Shown piece after piece: positions 21,150-32,989 of a stretch of 64,000 bases of DNA (positions are counted from its first letter, which is position 1; each line of letters starts with the position of its first letter). The notes below the pieces were generated by a model. It was not told the DNA's origin. It searched no databases and saw only the letters and a program-made list of their open reading frames with translations. The position numbers were made by a program, and so were the translations under genes. The DNA is from Labia minor (Eukaryota; Arthropoda; Insecta; Dermaptera; Spongiphoridae). The stretch is from assembly GCA_963082975.1 (NCBI GenBank), contig OY720347.1:12506225-12570224 (forward strand), written 5' to 3'.

Positions 21150-21518
21150 ATAAAAAAAAACAACAACAAAGCTGAGTGCAATTTCCTTTTGTCAAATGTC
21201 AAAGGTTTGGGCCTTCCTAGCTGTAAAAATTGCATGGAGAGGTTCAATCGACGGGGGAGGAGGGTCATTGATATACTTGTATGGTTCCATTACTCAATCA
21301 TAAATCTCCATTGGCAATGGAAACTTTTTTCCAAGAGAGAAAAAGAAATACCTACTATAAACAACAGTTATTGGTAGATACATTGACTTATTATTTATAG
21401 TTGGAAAATTTTATTGATCATTCATTGTAACTCTGTTTGATTTTCTATAATTAAAAAATATTTTTATTCATTTGAGGATTATTAAAGAGTATCGAGTGGT
21501 GACAAATAAAAAAATAAA
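20398..21518. other. Unassigned stretch with two G+C-enriched patches
   Basis: 20532-20760 has above-background G+C content and an open frame of 107 codons (a non-ATG start, reading VLFDCTVSFNPLHISPRP). A pyrimidine-rich AG lies just upstream, but no good donor follows and no domain is recognised. 21165-21330 is a second enriched patch with an open frame. A (TA)n run lies at 21113-21147. Either patch could be an untranslated exon or decayed element; neither is called. Confidence 0.35.
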
Positions 21519-21981
21519 TTAGCTGGAGTGTCTCCACTCGACTATCTCGCAATTTGAATTGGTTTAAATAACATAATATATTATATTTAAATTAAATTTA
21601 ATTAATTATAAATTATAAATAATAAATAATAAATATTAAACCAGCGCATGTTTGGCTTTTTGTTGATGGCACCACGTCACGTGTTGGCGCGTGAGATTTG
21701 CAGTGTTAAAAAATTAATTCTGGTAATTTCAGAGAATCAATCAAGCTGAAATTCTATATATAGCAGTTTTATACAATTATTAATCATGTGAAAAATTATC
21801 AAACATATATCTTTATTTTTACAGTCACTTTAGAGGAAAAAAAATCAAAACGTTGTAGGTAATGACCCTCTTCCGGTTGAGCTACATTTCTCAAAAGTTG
21901 ATAGAAAACTATGAATTTTGAATAATGTCCATGTACCAAATTTCATCATTCTAGCTCAAACCGTTTTTGCGTAATCTTGCC

Positions 21982-22041
<60 letters not shown>

Positions 22042-22157
22042 TTTTTCTCAACCTTAGTGAAAATGATTCAGGAACCTTCAAAACGTATAAAAACATCAAA
22101 ATCTCAACATCGAAAATTTTCGTGATCGCAATACTATCTCTGGCGAGATAGTAAAAA
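21519..22157 (-). mobile_element. Family B element, full length, long AC microsatellite
   Basis: It is complete from AGCTGGAGTGTCTCCACTCG to GGCGAGATAGTAAAAA with the exact inverted pair ACTATCTCGC / GCGAGATAGT. The core (CA)n run occupies 21987-22037. It is the left half of a head-to-head pair with 22181-22777. Confidence 0.9.
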
Positions 22158-22180
22158 TACAAAAAAATTTCATCGTATAT

Positions 22181-22777
22181 TTACTATCTCGCCAGAGTAA
22201 GTATTGCGATCACGAAAATTTTCGATGTTGAGATTTTGATGTTTTTATACGTTTTGAGGTTCCTGAGTCATTTTCACTAAGGTTGAGAAAAATGTGTGTG
22301 TGTGTGTGTGAGTATGTAGACAAGATTACGCAAAAACGATTTGAGCTAGAATAATGAAATTTGGTATACGGGTATTATTCAAAATTCGTAGTTTTCTATC
22401 AACTTTTGAGAAATGTAGCTCAACCGGAAGAGGATCATTACCTACAACGTTTTCATTTTCTTTCCTCTAAAGTGACCGTAAAAATAAAAATATATGTTTG
22501 ATAGTTTTTCACATGATTAAAAATTGTATAAAACTGCTATATATAGAATTTCAGCTTCAGTGAATCGCTGAAATTACCGGAATTAATTTTTTAACACTGC
22601 AAATCTCACGCGCCAACACGTGACGTGGTGCTATCAACAAAGAGCCAAACACGCGTTGGTTTAATCAATATTATTTATAAATTTATAATTAATTAAATTT
22701 AATTTAAATATAATATATTATGCTATTTATTCCAATTCAATTGCGAGATAGTCGAGTGGAGACACTCCAGCCTATTT
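22181..22777 (+). mobile_element. Family B element, full length, opposite orientation
   Basis: The 5' end is TTACTATCTCGCCAGAG and the 3' end TTGCGAGATAGTCGAGTGG with ACTCCAGCCTATTTT. The GT microsatellite is short (22294-22310). Only 23 bases (22158-22180) separate its 5' end from the 5' end of the minus-oriented copy. Confidence 0.9.
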
Positions 22778-23479
22778 TCGTTGATAATAAACCAACTTCA
22801 ATTATCGAATCACGTTTTTTTCTAAAACATTTAAGCAATCATTATTTCATATGACATAAAAGTAAATCAGATTGTGTCACTATTCTCTCCATCTTCTTAG
22901 CAATTTTCTTAATAATAAGATTGAAAGTTGAAGTTACTTCCATTTATTCGGTGTGTATAATGTGCTTAAAGGCTAATCCTGTCAGAAAACGCCTTAAGAT
23001 TATGTAACCAACTTTGAAAACTGAAAGAAGTTAAAACAAAAGTCACACTTTTCAATTTTACTAGATACTATTTTCTTTTAACATTTTTTTTAAGCAAGAT
23101 TATAGATTTAAACCTTTTAATTTATTCAGTTAAAATTTATTTGATGTACTTAATAGTAGTGAATGAGAAGAAAACTAAGAATACTATAAAAATTATATTA
23201 CCATAATTATTTACTATCATCATTTAAAAATAATTGTAAAATATCGATATTTTTATAATATTTATGATATTTATATAAAATGATTTTCATCGATTTTATA
23301 TTAAGTTAAAACTTTGTTTTATAGGTACTATATATAATTGGCAAAGGGAGCGAAAAGAAACTAGAATTATAATAAATTTTCATCATTTTAATTATTGAAT
23401 TTAATTTTCCAATAATTACAAAACTCAAAAATATTTAAGTAATCAGTGCTTGAGTATATTTTGATGAGAGACATTTATT
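22778..23479. other. AT-rich sequence, nothing recognised
   Basis: No frame or repeat is supported. Confidence 0.4.
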
Positions 23480-24140
23480 GGTTAAGATTCAATTGATGAA
23501 TCAACTATTTCGTGAGGTTTACATGCAAAAATAGGTAAAATGGCTTCCACACGAATTGACTGAAAATACCATTTTCAACATCGCGTTTTCACTGCTTCCC
23601 AGACAAAAAAAAGAGTATTGTGATTGGCGATGAAAACTGGATCTACTTTGACAAACCCTAGAGCAAAAAGTTATGGAAGAAAGTTGTCCACATCGACCCC
23701 GAAGTGGAATATTCATGTCCTTTAAGAAGGTGTAGTGTATTACTAGCTGCTAAAATCTAATGAAACTGTACCAACTGTAAACTGAACAAATTGACGACTT
23801 ATTGTTGCAAAAAAGACCAGTAATAGCGAGTAACAGACGCAAAAAGTCATCCTCTTGCATGACAACGCTCTTACACACGTTGCAAGCATTGTTAAGTAAA
23901 TGTTGCAGCTCGAATTGAAAGTTGTTCCGCACCCAGCGTACTCACCAGTTATAGCGCCTTCTGATTACTCCTTGAATTGTTCAGATCGGTATAGCATGAC
24001 TTGGCAGGCACACAATTTCGAAATGCTGAACAAGTGCGAAATGGGATTGCTGGCAAACCAAAATTATTTTTTCGACATGGTATCATCATTGTTAACGCAA
24101 AGAAGTTCCCAATTGAAAATATGCTTCAGTGCATAAATCA
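23480..24140 (+). pseudogene. Mariner transposase pseudogene
   Basis: In shifting plus-strand frames one reads IGKWLPHELTEN, IGDENWIYFDNP (first catalytic Asp region), LLHDNALTHVAS (second Asp), PHPAYSPVIAPSDYSLN (third Asp region, DD34D spacing class) and the C-terminal tail QNYFFDMVSSLL. Stops and frameshifts lie between these blocks, for instance after FDNP. No terminal inverted repeats were found, so it is a truncated, dead copy. Confidence 0.85.
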
Positions 24141-26407
24141 ATTCCCTTATTTACGTTAACAATTATTTAATTCAAATATGGAAGATTAACGGTCGCCAGC
24201 TCATCTTATTTTTAAAAAGGAAGATTAGCTAAACCTTTTAATTCAATTAATACTTACCAAATAGACCAGTTAGGCTTAAATACCTCTTAAATTATAAGAA
24301 ATATATAAATCGTCCCTGGGTGATTCGAAAACGTGGCTTCCAATTCTTATTTAAATAAAATAAGAAATAAAAACACTGGAAGCTCTCCAAACCACAATCA
24401 ATTTAACCCACCTTATCCCTTCGTTTTCCGACATATTTATAAATGATGTAATGTGTAAAAAAGGTAAAAAGATATAAAGCAGTATACAATTAAGTATAAG
24501 ATGAAAATAAATAAAACAAATAATCTTAATCTAAACTAAACAAATTAATAAACAACTAAATTATAAAATAAAATCGAGATCGCACAATGGTAACAAAAGC
24601 AGTCTCCAGCGGATCTCAGATATCCAAATAACTCAAATTATTAATTAAGATTTAATCAAACATTAATCAAATTAATCAATATATAAATTTCAATACAACC
24701 TGAGCAGCGAGAATTAAAGAATTTGCGGGAGTTTCAATCTTGCTTAAACAATCATGTTGCAAGAAAGATGAGAAAAAGTTGTAGAAAATAATGGAAAATA
24801 TTTTGACTAATATATATTATTCCAATTTTTTTAAATAAATGCCTTTTAAATTTAAAAAATAATCAGAATAGTTGCAAGCACCCAATAATTTCTATGAGAT
24901 TCTGATTAAAGACGTTAATATCATTTCATTCTTTGCACTTTTATTATTATAATTATTATAATTATGATTAGTAGTACTAGTAGTAGTAATCATAGAATTA
25001 TCTATATATTAATTTCGAATTGTTTTAAATTATTATTTTTTTTCTTTTTTCTTTTAAATATAAGATAAACATGATGTAACTTTATAGATAAATAATATAG
25101 CGATAAATATTTAAGATGTTCATACATACTTTGTCAACTATTTATATTTATTTAAACAATTTAACAATTTAAATTTCACTGCTCATCATTAGAATTATAA
25201 AAGCATATCGTTTGGTTCTTCCTTTTTGAGAAGTCAGCACTGAAACAAAAACACAATGTTTATTAATCTGGGGAGAAGGGACAATCCATAGTCTTTCGCT
25301 TGTAATATTAAAGAACGAAAAGAGTGAATGAGGAGACAACGTTTTTGATTTATAGTATAATAGAGAATGTAATTTTGAATGATTATTACGATGACATGGT
25401 AAATAAATTTTAAATACAGCTAAAAAAAAAACAAGTAATTTTATTATATAAATTTATTATTATTTTTCATTAGCTAAAAAAGTAAGTAAAAAAATTCCTC
25501 GATATCTTTTTAATAAGTATAATTCTTATTAAAATTATTTTTTTTTTTAAGGAAAAATGAATAAAATTCTTCTTCTGATGATTTATTGTAATATTTCTAA
25601 TCTTCCACAAAAAAAAAGAATTAATTTTCAAAAAGTATAATAGCAATTTAAAAATATGATTTTTCAGTGATTTAATAATAGCAATTAAATAAAATGAGTA
25701 AGTTTGAACTTTATCTTTGTATGAAAGTATAAAATTTGTATTTATTTATATATCGTAGTGTTAAAATATTTTGCATATATCAGCATGATAAAAGAAAATT
25801 TATATTATAAGAATTATAAATGTAAATATATAAATTATGAATCTTTTAAAAATAAAATAATCTCATATTCTAAATAAATTGAGGGGCGAGGTCGCAATTT
25901 TAAAATATAAAAAGGTAAATGACCATTTCCGCTCACCCATTTGGAAGGTAAATAGGTACCGGATTTCCTGGGTCGGCTGTTCTCACTTGGAAATTCACTT
26001 GATGGAATCACAAGTTATTTTTTTTCTAATTCCTCTTTGGTATTTGGTGTGTCATAGATTGTTCCGATTTTTTTTTTAAAAAAAACATCCATTTTTTCTC
26101 TGGTCGTATCGAAATCGAAAAAAAACAACAGACTTTTTCTATTACAAAATTTACGAGTGTAGATAACAAAGAAAATTAAACCAATTTCACTGAAATATCA
26201 TAAATGCAATTTTTATCATTGTCATTATAAAACACACAGACATCGTTATTTAATTATAAAAATAATTTTAATTTAAATTTTTTTAATTGTAAATCAGCCA
26301 TTGCATAAAAAGATAAATTAATAAGATAAAAAGTAAATCTATCTAAACCCATCTCGTCTAATAGATAACAAAATTTAATATATTAATTTATACAATATAG
26401 ATATAGG
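24141..26407. other. 2.3 kb of AT-rich sequence, no recognised gene
   Basis: It includes an ATTATAATTATAATTATG run with a TAGTAGTACTAGTAGTAGTA patch (24945-24990) and homopolymer tracts. A 66-codon frame at 25879-26079 (RGEVAILKYKKVNDHFRS) coincides with a G+C-enriched patch (25925-26010) but has no recognisable domain. Confidence 0.4.
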
Positions 26408-26627
26408 TAGGGTGGCCATATTTCGAAAACACCAAACTGGGACAAACGGTTTACCTTTTATTATTTTTTTTTAGAACCAAATTGAAAAAACTTTGAAAAA
26501 AAGTACGAAATGTCCTAAATATTTAAAAAACGGGATATGAGGCTGTCCCGAAGATTTTTTCGGGACGCCAGGACAGAGCACCTAAAAACGGTACAATCCC
26601 GGAAAAACGGGACGTTTGGACACCCTA
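26408..26627. mobile_element. Short TIR element, family E, copy 1
   Basis: The ends are TAGGGTGGCCATATTTCGAA and the inverse GACGTTTGGACACCCTA. The interior contains ATGTCCTAAATA and AAACGGGA. A second copy at 27965-28145 has the same ends. The superfamily cannot be settled without target-site duplications. Confidence 0.7.
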
Positions 26628-26630
26628 GAT

Positions 26631-26898
26631 CAGTGATTCTCAACCCCTGTGCCTCGAGATTTTCAAAATGTGCCGCCAAATTTTACAATGTAAAGTTCAA
26701 ATTAAGAAAAAGTACTTATTTATTTTATATATATGTAAAAAAAAAGGTAAAATGTTTTTGCGATCAGGCTCTTAAACATTTCTGATTTTTCAATATGGCT
26801 CTAAGTATGATTATTACACCTATCATTTTCTTTGTGTGCCGCCAAATTTTTAAACCGTTAAAAGTGTGCCGCGGTAAAAAAAATGGTTGAGAATCACT
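26631..26898 (+). mobile_element. hAT-like MITE, family C, copy 1
   Basis: It is bounded by CAGTGATTCTCAACC and GGTTGAGAATCACT. Within it are GTGCCGCCAAATTTTACAA, GATCAGGCTCTTAAACATTT and GTTAAAAGTGTGCCGCGG. The right flank (CCTCTAATATATATAATAAA onward, to ~26955) is repeated after 29374. Confidence 0.75.
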
Positions 26899-26959
26899 CC
26901 TCTAATATATATAATAAAATAAAAAGGGTTTGTGGAAATAGTTATAAAAAAATATTATT

Positions 26960-27554
26960 ATTATTATTAATTAAAAGTTAATAAAAGATTATTAGTTATA
27001 TAATCACCAATTTTCATAATAAGGTAATGGAGAATTTTTAATAAATAAAAAGAAGTTTTTAGAATAAAAAAAAATTGTCGATAATTTCCTTAAATAATCA
27101 ATCAAATTGAAAAAAAGAAAAATAAATATTGGTGTCATTCTTTAAATCAGGTCATATAAATTATTTATAAATTTGGAATATTATTTATTTTTAGGTGTTG
27201 GTTATTGTGCTTGATTAAAAAATTGAGATGCTAGTCAAGATATTATTAGTATTAATATTTAAAGGTGGACCGTATATATTAATTATTCTAGTAGTAGATC
27301 AAATGTTTTATAATAATATATTAAATCAAATTGAATAAATCAAGGTGAAAGATAACTAAATAAATAAAAAATGAGAATAATTGTAAAAAATAATCAGAGG
27401 AGATCAAGTTAATTCATTAATATTCCAAGAAAAATAATCAGGTTTAAAGTGATCGAACAAGTAAAAGAAATACGTAATAAATTGTAGAATTCATAATTAT
27501 AATTTTTTATCTTTTTATTTCGATATAAATATAAATAAATTCGACTCCCTAAAT
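26960..27554. other. AT-rich sequence, nothing recognised
   Basis: ATT repeats at 26952-26970; no gene or shared repeat. Confidence 0.4.
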
Positions 27555-27775
27555 CAGTGATTCTCAACCTTTTTTTGACCGCGGCACACTTTTAACGGTT
27601 TAAAAATTTGGCGGCACACAAAGAAAAAGATAAGTGTAAAAGTTTACCATTTTTTTTTAGAACCAAATTGAAAAATTTAGAAAAAAAAGTCGGAAATGTT
27701 TGAGAGCCTCTTTACATTTGTGATAATTTGGTGGTACATTTTGATAATCTCGCGGCACAGTGGTTGAGAATCACT
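27555..27775 (-). mobile_element. hAT-like MITE, family C, copy 2
   Basis: CAGTGATTCTCAACC and GGTTGAGAATCACT bound a block in reverse order to copy 1: CGCGGCACACTTTT, AACGGTTTAAAAATTTGGCG, then TTTGATAATCTCGCGGCAC. Confidence 0.75.
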
Positions 27776-27903
27776 CCACTAAATAATAAGATTTTTTCCT
27801 CGGCGCCTTCAATACATCAGATTTTTTTCTAAATTTTTGACTTTCTTTAAAAATTGGAAAACTATATTAAATTTCAATAATTTGATTAAAATAAAATTTG
27901 AAA

Positions 27904-27953
27904 ATAAGGAAATGATGGGGAGCCGCGGCGAACACTTTGGGAATCACTGATAT
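27904..27953. repeat. Right-end scrap of an hAT-like element
   Basis: GGAGCCGCGGCGAACACTTT followed by GGGAATCACTGA resembles a hAT-like terminus with a decayed GGTTGAGAATCACTG. The left end is not found. Confidence 0.4.
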
Positions 27954-27964
27954 AGACTAAAAAT

Positions 27965-28145
27965 AGGGTGACCATATTTCGAAAACACAAAACCGGAACA
28001 AACGGATTACCTTTTTTTTCTTTATTGTTTTTTCTTAGAACCAAATTGAAAAAAATTTAGAAAAAAGGCGGAAATGTTTAAGAGCCTACTCCCGAAAACG
28101 TTTTACCTTTTTTTTAGAACCATTTTAGGACATTTGGTCACCCTA
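27965..28145. mobile_element. Short TIR element, family E, copy 2
   Basis: TAGGGTGACCATATTTCGAA and the inverse ACATTTGGTCACCCTA bound 181 bp. It shares AACAAACGGATTACC and TTAGAACCAAATTGAAAAA with copy 1. Confidence 0.7.
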
Positions 28146-28589
28146 ACTATAGAGAACCATGTAAAATTGTTGTAAAAATTGATGTAAGAATTTTTGGAAT
28201 ACAAATTTTTTTACCAAGAAATGATTGGAATAAAATTTCACTGAAAATATGTAAATTTGGTATGGTATAAGTTTATAAGTATAGGATATGAATGTCATTT
28301 TACACGTGTATATACTTGTTATATAAGGTATATATGTATGTATGTATAAAAAATAAAAGAATTTGTAAATTTTAAATTCATATTATAATAATAGATGTGA
28401 TGAAGAATATTTTTTTTTTCAATTTTTTCTAATTTTTAATTCATTTATTTATGTTTTTTTTCTAAATAAGATAAATAACTTAAATTAACCATGAAATTCA
28501 AAATTAAAAAAAATCATCTAATATGTTATTTATATTGTAGTTATATCTTACAAAATAAAAACAAATAAAAACAGTGGAATTTTTACTGG
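28146..28589. other. AT-rich sequence, nothing recognised
   Basis: A GTATGTATGTAT run lies near 28334-28346; no other feature. Confidence 0.4.
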
Positions 28590-28790
28590 AAAAAGTTACC
28601 GAGAACTATTAAAGTCGTTCGATGATGATGCAATGTAATGGATTGTCTTTTAAAATCGATTGAATTAACACAAATTAAATTTTGGTAATGCCTACAAGGT
28701 CTTTAAATGATAATCGGCGATTTTGTAACACCAAATCCTTGATTTCTTCGATGTGATTCTTTCTCATCGGTAGACGTTGAATGACGAGCA
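28590..28790 (-). pseudogene. Mariner transposase N-terminal (HTH) fragment
   Basis: On the minus strand the readable blocks are KSHRRNQ-type sequence, LVLQNRRLSFKDLVGITKI and FVLIQSILKDNPLH. These match the paired HTH region of mariner transposases, where a conserved (E/Q)NRRLT..DL......GSVQ.IL pattern is expected. No catalytic region follows and no termini are visible. Confidence 0.6.
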
Positions 28791-29093
28791 AAGTTCATCT
28801 ATAAATTTCCTCTCCTTTCAATGAATAACAACCATAAAACTTTGTATTGCCACCAAATGTCTTTCCCAACATTCTTACGATTTGGGAAACCGAAAAAATA
28901 TTTTTAGATTTAAAAATAAATAACTTTATATCGAATATTTACAAAAATGAAACAATAGACTTAAAAGGTAACTCATTAATAAATGACATTCCTATCAAAT
29001 TATTAATTCACGTAGAACTTGATGTTCGATGTTTTCATGTAAATGTTGTTTTTAAAATTTGTCCATTGTATTATATAATGCATATCCCTAATA

Positions 29094-29374
29094 CAGTGAT
29101 TCTCAACCACACCAGATTTTCAAAATATGCCGCCAAATTTTACAAATGTAAAGTTCAAATTAAAAAAAAGGTACTTATTTATTTTATATGTATGTAAAAA
29201 AGGCAAAATGTTTTTGCGATCAGGCTCTTAAACATTTTCGCCTTTTTTTTCAATTTTTTCAATATCGTAAATAAGTAAATAACTTTTACACTTAAATATC
29301 TTTTTCTTTGTGTGCCACCAAATTTTTAAACCGTTAAAAGTGTGCCTCGGTTAAAAAAATGGTTGAGAATCACT
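29094..29374 (+). mobile_element. hAT-like MITE, family C, copy 3
   Basis: It is bounded by CAGTGATTCTCAACC and GGTTGAGAATCACT. It is very close to 26631-26898, and the next ~60 bases (CTCCTCTAATATATATAATA through ATAGTTATAAAAAAATAT) are also identical. The pair therefore reflects a segmental copy including flank. Confidence 0.75.
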
Positions 29375-29432
29375 CCTCTAATATATATAATAAAATAAAA
29401 AGGGTTTGTGGAAATAGTTATAAAAAAATATC

Positions 29433-29851
29433 AGAACTGATAATTAGGACAGACAAATTTAATGAACTAAAAAAATAAAATATTAATAGAATTACCAAAA
29501 TAGAGAAAATTAAGAGAAAATGAAGACGATACTATTGATAAGGGTAAGATAGGATATATGAAAAAGGACTTTTGGGTTAATGTGCAGTAAATGTAAATTT
29601 ATACTGGAAACAAAAATTATAAATTGTATTAAAACTTGTGATTAATGAGAACAAAATAAGATAGAAAAAAATGACTAATTGATGACCAAATACTTGAATG
29701 AATAATATATGTTTGTTTAATTTTGTAAATTTTTTAAGTATGTATGTAAATAAAAAAAAATGTAAAAATTATAGTATTGAATTGAGTTTTTGAGCGTCAT
29801 AATCCATCAACCGTCACATTACTGTCTGTTATATTTATTAGGATAAGAGGA
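29433..29851. other. AT-rich sequence, nothing recognised
   Basis: No frame, RNA or shared repeat is supported. Confidence 0.4.
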
Positions 29852-30316
29852 GGTAATTGTTTAAAAAACGGGAAGCTTCAGGGATTTGGATGAAATGAAT
29901 GATTCCTTTATTAATTCCAAAGAAAAAAATTATTAAAGTTTGACAGATAAACTAGTTATGAATGAGCAGCCATTTAATAATGTTTTATTGACTAATTCAC
30001 TAATTTTGACTTTTTTCAGTTGGGTTTGGATATAGAAAAATTATTTAATTAATTAATTTTTTTAATTTTTATATATTGAAAAAAACAACAACAAAAACTT
30101 AAAATTTATGGAGCCCTCTGCTTGCCAAATGAATAAAACATGGTAGCTAAATAGAATATAAATGGATTTATATGCATACTTTAATAATTTTTATCTTGTA
30201 AACAAGAAGAGACCGAGAAATATTGTATAATGAAAGAATTTTTGGAATTAAAAAAGGAATCCTTTGTTAAAGTTTCATCCAAATCCTTTAAGCTTCCCGT
30301 TTTGTAAACAATTACC
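29852..30316. mobile_element. TIR element, family H, copy 1 (465 bp)
   Basis: GGTAATTGTTTAAAAAACGG at the left is inverted at the right (CCGTTTTGTAAACAATTACC). The inverted arms run for about 70 bp through GGGAAGCTTCAGGGATTTGG and GATTCCTTT. The interior includes ATGGTAGCTAAATAGAATAT and GAGACCGAGAAATATTGTAT, shared in reverse with 37346-37642. No coding sequence is seen. Confidence 0.8.
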
Positions 30317-30503
30317 TTTATTTTATATGTATGTAAAAAAAAATGTTTTTATAATCAGGCTCTTAAACATTTTCGACTTTTTTTCAATATGATTCTAAAA
30401 AAAAGAAAAGGTAAAATGATTTTTTAAATATGGTAAATAGGTAAATAACTTTTACTAAACCGTTAAAAGTGTGCCGTGGTAAAAAAAAGGTTGAGAATCA
30501 CTG
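30317..30503 (-). mobile_element. hAT-like family C fragment
   Basis: It contains AATCAGGCTCTTAAACATTT, TTTTCAATATGATTCTAAAA and GTTAAAAGTGTGCCGTGG, and ends AGGTTGAGAATCACTG. The opposite end is missing. Confidence 0.65.
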
Positions 30504-30524
30504 ATCTAACTAAATATATTTACC

Positions 30525-30555
<31 letters not shown>

Positions 30556-31035
30556 CCATACCTTTATATTATTTATAAATTATTATTATATAGGATCATC
30601 GCACTAACTACTTGACTGAACAGAGTTAATTGCTTAACTTCATTAAAATGTCAATAAAAAATATATAAAAATATAAGTATATGTTTATAAAAAATAAAAT
30701 ATAATGATGAATTTTATGAAAAAAACATCATGGCACTCCTCCTATTATAATAATAATTTTACAACATATAATGAGATGTTGCATTTTTCGTTTTAACTAA
30801 AATAAATTGATGGGAGTGCCAACGAATAAAGATCATTATTGATTGTTGAATAATTATAGGTAAGATAAACTTTAATAACAAATTTCAATTTTTATTTAGA
30901 TATTTATTTATTATTTTTTGTTGCTGTTGTTGTTGGTTGTTTGATGCACTTATTTATCTTTATAATAGATTAACAAAGATTAATATAATATCTTTTATCA
31001 ATAAAATAAGTATTTTTTCTTTATTTGAACTTTTA
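30504..31035. other. AT-rich sequence with a (TA)n run
   Basis: (TA)n at 30524-30551 and GTTGCTGTTGTTGTTGGTTG near 30919-30938; no gene. Confidence 0.4.
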
Positions 31036-31532
31036 TATTAATGCAAAAAAAAACAGATATGGATATAACATAAATATTCTTAATTTTATTTTATTTATAA
31101 TATATAAGTAGGATCTGGCTGTGACGTCATGAAGGACTGGGTGACGTCATATAATTTTAAATTAAGAAAAAACTAATGAAGATGATTTTTCCGGAGGATA
31201 AAACCAATACAAAGTGCATGATTCGTGGAGATATGTGAAATTTGGTGTGAAAATAACCCTTTTCTTCCTATCGTCGGACGGTAATACTACCACTTCCGCT
31301 TTCCGGATATACACCAAAAGTTGATCAATTCATCATACGGATGCATTAAGTATATACACCAAATTTCATCAAAATCCGTTGAGCCGTTCAAGCTGTACAC
31401 ATCTATACGGACGGACAGACCGACGGACAGACATCTTGCTAAAAATACTTTTTTCTTTTAACAAAATGCATGATTCGTGGAGATATTTAAAAATCTCAAC
31501 ATGTGAAACTTACTATCGTCGATCGGTAAAAA
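31036..31532 (-). mobile_element. Family A element lacking its 3' terminus
   Basis: It has CAGATATGGATATAACATAA, two exact TGACGTCA palindromes (31122-31129, 31142-31149), the CATCAAAATCCGTTGAGCCG block (inverse of the core), GACGGACAGAC microsatellite and the 5' TACTATCGTCGATCGGTAAA. The 3' hairpin end is absent. Confidence 0.85.
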
Positions 31533-31559
31533 TTTTAAAATTTAAAGATCAATGATTCA

Positions 31560-31634
31560 AAATTTGTAATTATTTTGAAAATCTCGCTGCACATTTTGAT
31601 AATCGCGGCACACAAAGTGGTTGAGAATCACAGA
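31560..31634 (-). repeat. hAT-like family C end fragment
   Basis: TGAAAATCTCGCTGCACATT, TGATAATCGCGGCACAC and GGTTGAGAATCACAG represent one terminus of family C. Confidence 0.6.
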
Positions 31635-32549
31635 GTTAGATATAAACTGACCCTTTTTCATTTATAAAAATATGCTTTGTATTTCTAAAATTCATAAACT
31701 ATCAAAGGAAAATTTTGAAATTTATAATCAACTTGGATTTATGCATCAACATGCTTATTGCATTTTGTAATGCTTTGTCCTGTTTAAAAGTAAAATATCT
31801 TCTTTTATTAGTATTTAGAAAAGACATTGATAAAGGAATAAATAAAAAAGAAGTAAAAAGTACCTTCCTGGAATAAGGAAATGATAAGAATCTTTTTTTT
31901 CTATGACGCTATTCTTGATTTTTATCTTTGATCCTCCAAACTATTCGTGATTTCATTTCGTGCTCCTCCCCCCTTTTTCTAACTCCTTCATGCTATGATG
32001 ATTGTACCCTACGGGTCAAAGAAATGTTGCTTTTATAGATGATAAAAGATTATATTAAATTTATTCTTTCACAAAAGAAATGATGAAAATAGGTTCTTGG
32101 TTCTTGAATAGAAAAATAAAGAAAGAAAGAATTTCTTTAGGTAATTCTGGTAGAGGTATTCAATGGCGAATAAAGAAATACAAAAAAATGTTTTTATTAT
32201 TCTTATTTTTTTTTAAACTAATATTAAACTTACAAAAATTAAAGTTTCATTACATATTTATTTAATTACTCTATAGTATTTGTTTTTACATATTAAACAA
32301 CTATATTAAAAAATAAATAAATAAAATTAAAAAATTTCATTTACATTCCAGATATATAATATATATATTTATATATATATTCAATGAATTGAAATATTTT
32401 GATAAAATCAAAGTTGAAAATGACAAAACAAAATATATCCGCATAGATAAAATAATAAAATAAATATATATATATAATTATATAAGTTGGTATTTATTTA
32501 ACTATATAAACAAAAGACTGATTATTATCGGAAAAAATATTTAAAAATG
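31635..32549. other. AT-rich sequence, no recognised gene
   Basis: A slightly G+C-richer patch at 31960-32010 (CTCCCCCCTTTTTCTAACTC) and a 61-codon frame of background composition at 32080-32265. Neither is supported as a gene. Confidence 0.4.
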
Positions 32550-32989
32550 AGTTGTGGCCAGGCACAGAACCGACAACCGATAACTAAAAACAATTATATA
32601 TATATATAACAACAGTACAACACTATATATATAAAGTATAAAAACAATTATTTTTAAAACGTGAATTAAAATGATTAAATTATATTATCTTGGTTTTTAT
32701 TTTTAGTTTAATTAATCAATTATTAATTATTATTATATTTTAAATGAAATATTTTCCGACAATGAATATAAAATTAATACTTTGTAAACTATCACTTCTG
32801 GTTTCCGAATATACACCAAAAGTTGATGAATTCATCATACTGATGCATGCATTAAGAAAATATACCAAATTTTATCAAAATCCGTTGAATCGTTCAAGCT
32901 GGACACGTCTATACGGACACACAATGGACAGATGGACGGACAGACGGATAAAATAATTTGTGAATCCCTTCCTATCGTCGGTCGGTAAA
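32550..32989 (-). mobile_element. Decayed family A element
   Basis: The 3' part is visible at 32550-32584 (GTTGTGGCCAGGCACAGAAC) and the 5' part at 32789-32989 (CACCAAAAGTTGATGAATTC, ATCAAAATCCGTTGAATCG, GGACAGATGGACGGACAGAC, CCTATCGTCGGTCGGTAAAA). The middle is replaced by AT-rich sequence. Confidence 0.75.
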
